Below are positions 16,554 to 24,439 of a stretch of DNA of 64,000 nucleotides, in pieces (within the stretch, counting starts at the first letter, position 1; each line of letters opens with the position of its first letter). The notes beneath the pieces are model-generated. The model was given only the letters and a program-made list of their open reading frames with translations, was not told where the DNA came from and made no database searches. This stretch comes from an uncultured Roseovarius sp. (GTDB lineage: Bacteria; Pseudomonadota; Alphaproteobacteria; Rhodobacterales; Rhodobacteraceae), in the NCBI GenBank assembly GCA_947496175.1, contig CANMBU010000001.1:186001-250000 (forward strand). The letters run 5' to 3'. A program made the translations under genes and the position numbers.

Positions 16554-17330
16554 TCAAGTGTCGGTGGCCATGTTGTCCCAATTCAGACCGGCATAGCCGA
16601 TCAGCCAGTTGAGGGCATAGTGACGCTCATAGGCAATGCCGGGATGCAAACCGTCAGGCGGTGGCGCGCCCTTCACGCGGGCGTCCACCGCGGCCCAATG
16701 CAGGCGATAGGCCAGATCAGCCGCATCAAGGATCTCCGATTGCGGCCGCAGCTTTGCCTTTTGAATAAGTCCTTCCGCGCCCAGCTCGCGAAACACTGAC
16801 CCAAGCATCGCCGCATCAATGATCTGATCCGGAGCAGGCAGCTCGTCAATTAAACCGATAGCCCACAACAGGACAGCCACAGATTCGTAGCGCCAGGACA
16901 TCTGCACATAGGCCTCATCCGACAGCTTCGCAGTCTCAACGAAATCCCGTTCTTCGGGCGAGAAAAACTCCCAGGCGCCGTATTGCTCGATCACAGACTC
17001 AACAAGCGCCTGATCGCGCGTCTCACCTTTTACGGCGGTGATCATCACTGCCAGAGCGCGGGCCGCCACCTCTTCATCCGACCGGCGCAGCGCCCCTGCT
17101 TCATCCTCAATAACAGGCAGGTTTTCCGAGTAAGGAATACCCAGCCGCGCAATCTCTGCAATAGAACGTGCCTTGCGCGCCAGTTGCTCTTCGGTGGGGT
17201 CAGCAGAGACACTCTCGATGTAGGATTTGCGCGCCAGCTCGGCCTCAGACGGCTCCTTCGTCGACGTGTCAGCCGCCACAGGCGGTGATGTCAAACCAAG
17301 GGCCGCTAAAATGGAAACCAGAAATCGCAT
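16554..17330 (-). CDS. Exported DUF4272 domain protein
   Basis: A 258-residue protein with a signal peptide (cleavage after about residue 20, PPVAAD). The mature part matches DUF4272: EEVAARALAVMI, the block SWRYESVAVLLWAIGLIDELP and a later DAADLAYRLHWAAVDARVKG. No catalytic motif is known for the family. A ribosome site AGGTGAGG precedes the start. It lies between coxC, which ends in a terminator, and the SURF1 gene. Whether it belongs to the oxidase cluster functionally or only by position is unclear. Confidence 0.78.
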   Translation of the reverse strand: MRFLVSILAALGLTSPPVAADTSTKEPSEAELARKSYIESVSADPTEEQLARKARSIAEIARLGIPYSENLPVIEDEAGALRRSDEEVAARALAVMITAVKGETRDQALVESVIEQYGAWEFFSPEERDFVETAKLSDEAYVQMSWRYESVAVLLWAIGLIDELPAPDQIIDAAMLGSVFRELGAEGLIQKAKLRPQSEILDAADLAYRLHWAAVDARVKGAPPPDGLHPGIAYERHYALNWLIGYAGLNWDNMATDT

Positions 17331-17344
17331 GTCCTCACCTTACG

Positions 17345-17373
17345 TAAAAAATGCGGAGGTCACCCTCCGCATT
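17345..17373 (-). terminator. Intrinsic terminator after coxC
   Basis: Read leftward, AATGCGGAGG pairs with CCTCCGCATT around GTGA, a GNRA-type loop, and is followed by six Ts. Just before it, right after the coxC stop, is a perfect 20-base palindrome at 17407-17426. Together they should end the cta transcript and make the DUF4272-to-GNAT genes a separate unit. Confidence 0.8.
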
Positions 17374-17427
17374 TCATCGTTCCGAAAATACTCTCGCCGA
17401 AGGCGCAATTTTTCGCGCGAAAAATTA

Positions 17428-18228
17428 TCACGCGCCCCAGATGTAAACCGCAGCGAAAAGAAACAGCCAGACCACATCCACGAAGTGCCAGTACCAGGCT
17501 GCTGCTTCAAAGCCGACATGCTTTTCAGGCGTGAAGTGTCCTTTGAGTACCCGCATCAGGCAGACAAACAGAAAGATCGTGCCGATAATGACATGTGCAC
17601 CGTGAAAGCCCGTAGCCATGAAGAAGTTGGCGCCGTAGATGTTACCAGAGAACCCAAAGCCTGCGTGGCCGTATTCGTAGGCCTGAAACACGGTGAAAAT
17701 CGCGCCCAGAGCGATGGCGATGATCAGACCCCATTTCATGTCATTGCGGTTGTTTTCATGGACCAGAGCGTGGTGCGCCCATGTGGCCGCTGCGCCAGAG
17801 CAGAGCAAAATGAGCGTATTGATCAGCGGCAAGTGCCAGGGGTCAAATGTTTCGATACCTGCAGGTGGCCAGACGCCATCCTGAATTGGGGACATCTCTC
17901 CCATCGGATACATGGCGTGCTTGAAAAAGCTCCAGAACCAGGCGGCAAAGAACATCACTTCGGACATGATGAACATGATGAAGCCATAGCGCAGGCCGAT
18001 CCGCACCACCGGGGTGTGATCCCCTGCATGGCTTTCGCTGACCACATCGGTCCACCAGCCGAACATCACGTAAAGGACGCCTGCCAGGCCAATAAGCATC
18101 ATCCACGGCCCGTTGTCGTGGAAGAACATCACCGCCCCGAAAAGCATGATGAACCCGGCCAGCGCGCCCAGCAATGGCCAGACTGAGGGGTTCAGGATGT
18201 GGTAGTCGTGATTTTTTTCATGTGCCAT
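17428..18228 (-). CDS. coxC: Cytochrome c oxidase subunit III
   Basis: A 266-residue protein with seven hydrophobic segments and classic COX III sequence: [39 protein letters not shown] with the conserved Glu in helix III, and [12 protein letters not shown]. Subunit III is an integral inner-membrane subunit that binds phospholipid and protects the proton uptake path of aa3-type oxidase. The gene follows ctaG leftward with 26 bases between and is closed by hairpins. Subunit I is not encoded in this window. Confidence 0.97.
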   Translation of the reverse strand: MAHEKNHDYHILNPSVWPLLGALAGFIMLFGAVMFFHDNGPWMMLIGLAGVLYVMFGWWTDVVSESHAGDHTPVVRIGLRYGFIMFIMSEVMFFAAWFWSFFKHAMYPMGEMSPIQDGVWPPAGIETFDPWHLPLINTLILLCSGAAATWAHHALVHENNRNDMKWGLIIAIALGAIFTVFQAYEYGHAGFGFSGNIYGANFFMATGFHGAHVIIGTIFLFVCLMRVLKGHFTPEKHVGFEAAAWYWHFVDVVWLFLFAAVYIWGA

Positions 18229-18254
18229 CTTTAAAGGTCCCTCGTCGAAGGCTG

Positions 18255-18842
18255 TTAGTTCACGTTATTATCTGTGTCTTCCGCCGATTCAAGTGCGGCT
18301 TGCGCATCTTCTTCAGGCAGGTCGATTTGGTAGAATGTGTATCCAAGTGTGATCGTGTGGGTGTGCTTTGCGTCCCGGTCATCCACAATTTCAGGTTCCA
18401 CAAAGAACGTCACAGGCATTTGCACCCGCTCGCCGGGTTGCAGAACCTGTTCTTCAAAGCAGAAGCAGTCGATCTTGGTGAAGAACCCGCCTGCTTCGAA
18501 AGGTGTCACGTTGTAGCTTGACGACCCTGCAATAGGCTTGTCCGTCGGATTATACGCCTCGTAGAAGGCCAAACCGGTTTCCCCGATGCGCACTTCCATT
18601 TCGCGCTGCATAGGCTTGAATTCCCAAGGAAAGTCGCGTTCCTGGCTGGCGTCAAAGCGGATGGTAATGGTTTGATCCAGAATCTCGTCCGATCCGGTCT
18701 CGGCCACATCCGTCGCCCCGCCATAGCCTGTCACACGACAGAACCAGTCGTAGAGTGGCACAGAAGCCCAGGCCAAAGCGCCCATAAAAACTGCGACGCT
18801 AACAAGGCGAGTGACGGTTTTGACTTTAGGATCCATCGCCAT
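18255..18842 (-). CDS. ctaG: Cytochrome c oxidase assembly protein CtaG (Cox11)
   Basis: A 195-residue copper chaperone that delivers copper to the CuB site of oxidase subunit I. It has one N-terminal helix (about 11-30), the conserved [12 protein letters not shown] (Cys35) and the copper-binding pair Cys126/Cys128 in [10 protein letters not shown], on a periplasmic beta-sandwich. The C-terminus is acidic. A GGAGG site precedes the start, and the ATG shares one base with the stop of the upstream 53-residue gene, indicating coupling. Confidence 0.97.
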   Translation of the reverse strand: MAMDPKVKTVTRLVSVAVFMGALAWASVPLYDWFCRVTGYGGATDVAETGSDEILDQTITIRFDASQERDFPWEFKPMQREMEVRIGETGLAFYEAYNPTDKPIAGSSSYNVTPFEAGGFFTKIDCFCFEEQVLQPGERVQMPVTFFVEPEIVDDRDAKHTHTITLGYTFYQIDLPEEDAQAALESAEDTDNNVN

Positions 18843-19003
18843 CAGCTCGCCTCCTCACCCGTGGGCAGAGCAAAGTCTTCATTCGAGACCTTTGCTACCG
18901 TCAAACCAAACACCAACGCCACGAAAGCCGCCAGTACCAGGCCCAGGCCCAGATTGCGACTGAACCGGCGTTTGTGCATTTCATGCTGGCGAGACAGGGA
19001 CAT
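18842..19003 (-). CDS. Small cta-cluster membrane protein
   Basis: A 53-residue protein between ctaB and ctaG. It starts [19 protein letters not shown], has one hydrophobic segment at about residues 18-38, and ends in an acidic tail GEEAS. A gene of this size and topology is common at this position in alphaproteobacterial cta operons and may be an assembly accessory or small subunit; the role is unproven. It starts two bases past the ctaB stop, and its stop overlaps the ctaG start, so it is clearly translated within the operon. Confidence 0.85.
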   Translation of the reverse strand: MSLSRQHEMHKRRFSRNLGLGLVLAAFVALVFGLTVAKVSNEDFALPTGEEAS

Positions 19004-19005
19004 GA

Positions 19006-19947
19006 TTACCACCCTCCCCAACCAACAGAGGCCAGCATCGCCTCCGCAGCAATTGCCCCGAAATGGGCGAAGAGATAGACAAGAGAGGCTTTGAAGAACT
19101 TGCGTTCTGTCAGGAAGCGATCTGCTTCAGCCATGTCTTCGTCGCGGCGCCAGATATCAATGGCACCTTTCAGGAAGCGAGCATTCAGATAGATCGCCAC
19201 CGTGAGATAAAGCGGACCCCCGATGGAGGTAAAGCCCAAACCAACGGCCAAAACCGCCAGCAACACAGTGTAAACCAGGATGTGAACACGTGTGGCGCGG
19301 CGGCCATGGGTCACGGTGAGCATCGGCACTTCGGCGTTGTCGTAATCCATCTTGGTAAACAGCGCCAAGGCCCAGAAATGCGGCGGTGTCCACATAAAGA
19401 TCAATGCAAACATGAGGACCGCTTCTATCGAGAGAGATCCCGTTGCTGCCGCCCAGCCAATCATTGGAGGGAAGGCCCCTGCCGCACCGCCAATCACAAT
19501 GTTCTGCGGCGTCCACCGCTTGAGCCACATGGTGTAGATCACCACGTAAAAGAAGATGGTAAAGGCCAGAAGCGCGGCGGCCAGGAAATTGGTCGCCAGC
19601 GCCAGCATAACCACAGAAATACCAGCCAGCGCCATGCCAAAGGCAAAGGCCTCATCGCCGGTGATACGACCTGATGGGATGGGGCGTTTGGCGGTGCGTT
19701 TCATCACTGCGTCAATATCCGCGTCCCACCACATGTTAAGTGCGCCTGATGCGCCGCCACCCACAGCGATGAACAGGATCGCTGCAATGCCAACGATGGG
19801 GTGCACCGCCACGGGTGCCGCAATCAACCCCACCAAGGCAGTAAAGACCACAAGCGTCATCACACGCGGCTTAAGCAACGCAAAATAATCGGCAAAGCCT
19901 GCATCATAGGCTTGGGTTTCTGTACTATTGAGGCTCGCGTCGCTCAT
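19006..19947 (-). CDS. ctaB: Protoheme IX farnesyltransferase (haem o synthase)
   Basis: A 313-residue UbiA-type prenyltransferase with about nine membrane helices. It transfers a farnesyl group to haem b, giving haem o, the precursor of haem a for aa3 oxidase. The Asp-rich motif is [19 protein letters not shown], and [20 protein letters not shown] is the second conserved loop. A typical N-terminus, [12 protein letters not shown], precedes helix I. It lies 49 bases downstream of ctaC and is followed at once by the small cta gene and ctaG. Confidence 0.97.
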   Translation of the reverse strand: MSDASLNSTETQAYDAGFADYFALLKPRVMTLVVFTALVGLIAAPVAVHPIVGIAAILFIAVGGGASGALNMWWDADIDAVMKRTAKRPIPSGRITGDEAFAFGMALAGISVVMLALATNFLAAALLAFTIFFYVVIYTMWLKRWTPQNIVIGGAAGAFPPMIGWAAATGSLSIEAVLMFALIFMWTPPHFWALALFTKMDYDNAEVPMLTVTHGRRATRVHILVYTVLLAVLAVGLGFTSIGGPLYLTVAIYLNARFLKGAIDIWRRDEDMAEADRFLTERKFFKASLVYLFAHFGAIAAEAMLASVGWGGW

Positions 19948-19996
19948 TTTGGTCCCCGCGGAAGATGTGTGCAGTTACACATCCTTCACCATAGCT

Positions 19997-20881
19997 TTAG
20001 TCAGCCGAAGCCACTTGCAGATGCTTGGGCAAAGTGGACGGATCACCAGCGTATTCGTCAATTGCGCCCTTCAGCCACGCGTCATAAGCTTCCTGGCTCA
20101 CGACTTTAACCGTGATCGGCATGTACGCGTGATCCTTGCCACAAAGCTCGGAGCACTGGCCAAAGAAGACGCCTTCTTTCTCAGCCGCAAACCAAAGCTG
20201 TGCAATCCGGCCTGGAACTGCATCCTGCTTCACGCCGAAGGCCGGAATGGTCCAGCTGTGGATCACATCCGCGCCTGTCACTTGCATCACAACAGTTTTG
20301 CCAACGGGCACCACAACGGCGGTATCGGTCGCCAGCAAGAATTCGTCACGCGTGTACCCGGCGGCTTCCAGTTCTGCCACAACATCGTCGTTCAGGACCT
20401 TGTCTTCACCAATCATGAAGCTGTCAAAAGCAAACTCATGGTCGACATACTCATAGCCCCAATACCACTGGTAGCCGGTGACTTTGATATTGATGTCACC
20501 TTCGGGAATTTCCTGCTGCTTGAACAGCACCGGCAGCGAGAATGCCGCGATAAAGACCAGAATGACGATCGGAACCACAGTCCACGCCACTTCGATCGGA
20601 GAATTGTGCGTAAAGCTCGCAGGCTCTGGGTTTGCTTTGCGGTTGTAGCGCAGGATGCAAATTGCCAGGAGCAATACAACAAAGAGCGAAATCGCTGTGA
20701 TGATGATCAGCAGCAGGTTGTCCAACCACTGAATATCACGGGCGAGTTCGGTCGCCGCTGGTTGGAAATTCAACCCACCGTCCTCTGGACGACCGATAAT
20801 TTCAAGGTTGTCCTGTGCCCTGGCAGGAAGCGTGACGACCGCTGCCATTGCAGCAGCCAGAAAGCTGGTCAATTTGCGCAT
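19997..20881 (-). CDS. ctaC: Cytochrome c oxidase subunit II
   Basis: A 294-residue exported subunit: signal peptide to about residue 22, two helices (about 50-75 and 95-118) and a periplasmic cupredoxin domain. The CuA ligands are all present: His208, Cys243, Glu245, Cys247, His251 and Met254 in [16 protein letters not shown]. The aromatic patch YQWYWGYEY is the electron entry from cytochrome c. It is the first gene of the leftward cta unit; the spacer upstream carries an FNR-type site. Confidence 0.97.
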   Translation of the reverse strand: MRKLTSFLAAAMAAVVTLPARAQDNLEIIGRPEDGGLNFQPAATELARDIQWLDNLLLIIITAISLFVVLLLAICILRYNRKANPEPASFTHNSPIEVAWTVVPIVILVFIAAFSLPVLFKQQEIPEGDINIKVTGYQWYWGYEYVDHEFAFDSFMIGEDKVLNDDVVAELEAAGYTRDEFLLATDTAVVVPVGKTVVMQVTGADVIHSWTIPAFGVKQDAVPGRIAQLWFAAEKEGVFFGQCSELCGKDHAYMPITVKVVSQEAYDAWLKGAIDEYAGDPSTLPKHLQVASAD

Positions 20882-21024
20882 GTTGCACCCTGATCCGTTG
20901 TAACTTTTTTTACTTTTGCTTCATCCTTTGCGCATGCAAAGGAATCCCGTTGTCTCGGGCCGAGTAAAAACCATATTCTGACAAGGCGCACAAGCGACCC
21001 CGTTGCGGCAAATCGGCGCTTTCC

Positions 21025-21038
21025 TTGATTTGGATCAA
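21025..21038. promoter_or_regulatory. FNR/FnrL-type operator between ctaC and tldD
   Basis: TTGAT-TTGG-ATCAA is a perfect match to the FNR/CRP-family consensus TTGAT-N4-ATCAA. It lies 144 bases upstream of the ctaC start and 36 bases upstream of the tldD start. FnrL in Rhodobacterales senses oxygen and controls oxidase genes, so oxygen control of the aa3 cluster is a reasonable inference; the short distance to tldD also allows repression of tldD. Confidence 0.75.
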
Positions 21039-21073
21039 TTTTTTTCAAGGAAGATGCCCGGAGAGGAAAAAAG

Positions 21074-22495
21074 ATGACTGACAAACGCTTTGATCCGTTT
21101 GAAACAAAGCTCTCGCGCGACGATGCGACCCGGCATCTTCGCACCGCTCTTGAAGGAGCCGAAGATGGCGAGCTTTTCTTTGAACGGCGTCGTTCGGAGG
21201 CACTGGTGTTCGATGATGGCCGGGTGAAAACAGCCTCTTACGATGCGTCGGAAGGATTTGGGTTACGCGCAGTTCAAGGCGAAGTGGCGGGGTACGCGCA
21301 TAGCTCAGACATCTCTGAGCCGGCACTGGCGCGTGCGGTGGAAACGGCGCGCCTCGCCGTAGGTGATGGCGGTGGCGCAATGTCGGACGCCCCTGCCCCG
21401 ACAAACACGCGCCTCTACAGCGATGAAGACCCGCTCTCGGGGCAGAGTTTCCCAGTCAAGCTTGAGGTGCTGCGGGAGATTGATGCCTATACCAGATCAC
21501 GTGATCCGCGGGTGGTTCAGGTAACAGCGTCAATGTCAGCCTCCTTGCAAGAGGTGGTCATTCTACGGGAAGACGGCAAAGAGCTTCGGGACACACGCCC
21601 GATGACGCGTTTAAATGTGAGCGTCATTCTGGAAGAGAACGGTCGGCGCGAATCCGGCAGTGCAGGTGGTGGCGGACGGGTGATGCTTGATGGGCTGCTT
21701 GACGCAGAGGACTGGAAGGCCAAAGCCGATGAGGCGCTCAGGGTTGCGACGGTAAATCTCAAAGCCGAAGCCGCCCCAGCAGGTGTAATGGACGTGGTTC
21801 TTGGCCCCGGCTGGCCCGGCATCTTGCTGCATGAAGCTATCGGCCATGGGTTGGAAGGCGACTTCAACCGCAAGGGAAGCTCTGCCTTTGCCGGGCTGAT
21901 GGGGGAACGTATTGCCGCTCCGGGTGTCACAGTTCTGGATGACGGCACGATCCCGGACCGACGTGGATCGATCACCGTTGATGACGAAGGCACGCCATCA
22001 GGCAAGAACGTTCTCATTGAGGACGGCATTCTGGTCGGATTTATGCAAGACCGTCAGAACGCGCGGCTTATGGGTGTCGCGCCCACAGGCAACGGACGGC
22101 GCGAAAGCTATGCGCATATCCCCATGCCGCGCATGACCAATACCTATATGCTGGGCGGTGATGCCGCACCCGAAGACATCGTGGCCGACCTCAAGGACGG
22201 CATTTACGCTGTGGGCTTTGGCGGTGGACAGGTGGACATAACCAACGGCAAATTTGTTTTCAGCTGCACCGAAGCCTACCGCGTGAAAAATGGCAAGGTG
22301 GGCGCGCCGGTTAAGGGCGCAACATTGATCGGTGATGGAGCAACGGCGCTGAAACAGATCCGCGCACTTGGCAATGATATGGCTCTGGATCCCGGCATGG
22401 GAAATTGCGGCAAGGCCGGGCAATGGGTGCCCGTAGGTGTGGGGCAACCGACAGTTATGATAGGCGGGCTGACCGTGGGCGGTTCTGCGACGTAA
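21074..22495 (+). CDS. tldD: TldD metallopeptidase subunit
   Basis: A 473-residue protein of the TldD/PmbA family. The metal motif HEAIGH (His253, Glu254, His258) is intact and is followed by GLEGDFNRKGSSAFAG. A conserved Cys lies in KFVFSCTEAYRV. TldD forms a heterodimeric protease with TldE and trims unfolded peptides and leader peptides of modified peptides. No tldE is in the window, so the partner is encoded elsewhere. The start follows AGAGGAAA. It is divergent from ctaC and shares its regulatory spacer. Confidence 0.95.
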   Translation: MTDKRFDPFETKLSRDDATRHLRTALEGAEDGELFFERRRSEALVFDDGRVKTASYDASEGFGLRAVQGEVAGYAHSSDISEPALARAVETARLAVGDGGGAMSDAPAPTNTRLYSDEDPLSGQSFPVKLEVLREIDAYTRSRDPRVVQVTASMSASLQEVVILREDGKELRDTRPMTRLNVSVILEENGRRESGSAGGGGRVMLDGLLDAEDWKAKADEALRVATVNLKAEAAPAGVMDVVLGPGWPGILLHEAIGHGLEGDFNRKGSSAFAGLMGERIAAPGVTVLDDGTIPDRRGSITVDDEGTPSGKNVLIEDGILVGFMQDRQNARLMGVAPTGNGRRESYAHIPMPRMTNTYMLGGDAAPEDIVADLKDGIYAVGFGGGQVDITNGKFVFSCTEAYRVKNGKVGAPVKGATLIGDGATALKQIRALGNDMALDPGMGNCGKAGQWVPVGVGQPTVMIGGLTVGGSAT

Positions 22496-22579
22496 GGCTT
22501 GGAAGCTCGTCCTTTCGTCGGCCTTTTCGTGTCTAAGTCGTGTATGGCTGACAGACGCAATTTAATTGCCCCAGAGAAG

Positions 22580-22931
22580 ATGCGCGACTTTGGGGAGGCC
22601 GTTGATTTCGGAAAAAACCGGTAAACGACGATGCAACGCACGGTGCCGGGTTTCCTGACAGGTTCTTTCAAACCCTTCTAAAAAAGAGTGGGCCAGAAAA
22701 GGACATACTGCAGCGGATTTAGGATGTGACACAGGCACGATAGCGCGTGTCCTTGCCCGCGCAGGCCCTAAGGTAACTGGCGTTGATATTGCCGAGCCTC
22801 TTTTACAAGAGGCGCGCGCACTTGATGAACAATCAGAAGTGACCGTCAGCGATGCGACCGCGCCAGCGGAGGACACAAGTCTGCCGTGTGAGCGCAGCGC
22901 TCGATTCGTTAAGGCGCCTCCCCAGAAATAG
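22580..22931 (+). pseudogene. Remnant of a SAM-dependent methyltransferase
   Basis: Pieces of one methyltransferase N-terminus appear in three frames: MRDFGEAVDFGKN at 22580, ATHGAGFPDRFFQTLLKKSG from about 22633, and ADLGCDTGTIARVLARAG, then VTGVDIAEPLLQEARALDEQ from about 22714. The last contains SAM motif I (with Gly to Asp in the usual LGCGTG) and the acidic end of the second strand. At least two frameshifts are needed to join them. The frame stops at 22931, so the C-terminal half is lost. The rest of 22496-23115 shows nothing. Confidence 0.75.
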
Positions 22932-23115
22932 GGAGTGGTCGCAATTGGTCGCTTGTCAGGACAAGGCCGATCATCATTTTTCGATCAAAAAAAGAATTTA
23001 AATTTCAGTGACCTGCATGTCTTTTTGTCAGCAGAATTTGATTCCCCATGTCTCGGTTTACCCCTCATTAACCACGCAAATCGTACCTATGGTTTTGCAA
23101 GCAGGCGGAGTCACG

Positions 23116-24276
23116 ATGTTCGAGGATACACATCCTTCCACTCACCCCCCACTCCCACCCACCACGGAAGATGATCGGATATCGTGGCTTCGCCTGTTGC
23201 GCTCTCGCAGAGTTGGTCCCTCCACTTTCCACCGATTAATGCAAGAGCATGGAAATGCCCAAGTGGCCTTGGAGGCGCTGCCTGAAGTGGCACGCAACGC
23301 AGGGGTAAACACATATGTTCCCTGCACATTGGAGGCCGCGGAAATGGAATATGCAGCCGGGATGCGCGCTGGAGCCAGGTTAATCTGTTGGGGCGAGACA
23401 GATTATCCAGTCGCACTCTCGCAGCTCACGGATGCACCACCACTCCTTTGGGCCAAGGGTGAGCCAGGCCTGCTGCAGAAGCGGCGGGTGGCGATTGTCG
23501 GCGCGAGAAACGCGTCTTCACTGGGTCTGCGCATGGCGCGCGCCTTGGCCCATGAACTGACCAAGGACGGATTTGTTGTGGTCTCGGGTTTGGCCCGCGG
23601 CGTTGACACCGCTGCCCACAAGGCCGCGCTTGATGGGGGCACCATCGCGGTCATGGCAGGAGGCATTGACGTTATCTACCCTGCAGAAAACACACATCTA
23701 GGTCAGGACATCGCCGCGCGGGGGTTATGCATTTCGGAACAACCCATAGGTCAAACACCCCAAGCACGACATTTTCCCACACGCAATCGCATTATCAGCG
23801 GCATAAGCGAAGCAGTGGTCGTGGTGGAAGCAGCCGCAAAATCCGGCTCTCTTATAACCGCGCGCACCGCGCTTGATCAGGGACGCGAGGTGCTTGCCGT
23901 CCCAGGACACCCGTTTGATGCCCGTGCATCCGGGTGCAACATGCTTATTCGTGACGGAGCGCGACTGGTGCGCACAGGCACGGATGTCGCAGAGGCGCTT
24001 CAGGAACAACAAGACCTGGCTCTGAAGAGTCAGACAGGGGCCCAAACTGCGCACTCAAATGCTCAACCGCCCCCTCAACCAAACAAGGCACGACAGCCAC
24101 CAGACGCCTTGCGCCGCCTGATCCTTGATCATCTCAGCCCCTCGCCATTGGCCGAAGATCAATTAATCCGTGACCTGGCAAGCTCTGCGGCGCAAATGAC
24201 ACCGGCGCTGACGGATCTTGAAATGAGCGGGCGCATTATACGTCACCCTGGCGGTCTGGTTTCCTTGGCTCACTGA
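23116..24276 (+). CDS. dprA: DNA-processing protein DprA
   Basis: A 386-residue DprA, the loader of RecA onto incoming single-stranded DNA during natural transformation. It has an N-terminal helical SAM-like domain, the Rossmann core (VAIVGARNASSLG, VVVSGLARGVDTAAHKAAL, VMAGGIDVIYP, AAAKSGSLITA, AVPGHPFDARASGCN) and a C-terminal winged-helix-like domain after a Gln/Pro linker. The ATG at 23116 has GGCGGAG upstream. The N-terminus before the helical domain carries a His/Pro stretch. It is followed by topA, as often seen in alphaproteobacteria. Confidence 0.95.
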   Translation: MFEDTHPSTHPPLPPTTEDDRISWLRLLRSRRVGPSTFHRLMQEHGNAQVALEALPEVARNAGVNTYVPCTLEAAEMEYAAGMRAGARLICWGETDYPVALSQLTDAPPLLWAKGEPGLLQKRRVAIVGARNASSLGLRMARALAHELTKDGFVVVSGLARGVDTAAHKAALDGGTIAVMAGGIDVIYPAENTHLGQDIAARGLCISEQPIGQTPQARHFPTRNRIISGISEAVVVVEAAAKSGSLITARTALDQGREVLAVPGHPFDARASGCNMLIRDGARLVRTGTDVAEALQEQQDLALKSQTGAQTAHSNAQPPPQPNKARQPPDALRRLILDHLSPSPLAEDQLIRDLASSAAQMTPALTDLEMSGRIIRHPGGLVSLAH

Positions 24277-24439
24277 TCAGAAGAACCTTGTCGCGTGCCT
24301 CCTATTGCGCGTCGATTCGCCTTGTCGGCTCAAACAAATGGACTGTACGCGACGGCCGCATTGACATTCCAATCGACCACCCCACATGTTGCGCCGCCAA
24401 AGGTCGCTTGCGACTCGCCCCCGTATCCAAGGAGTTCTT

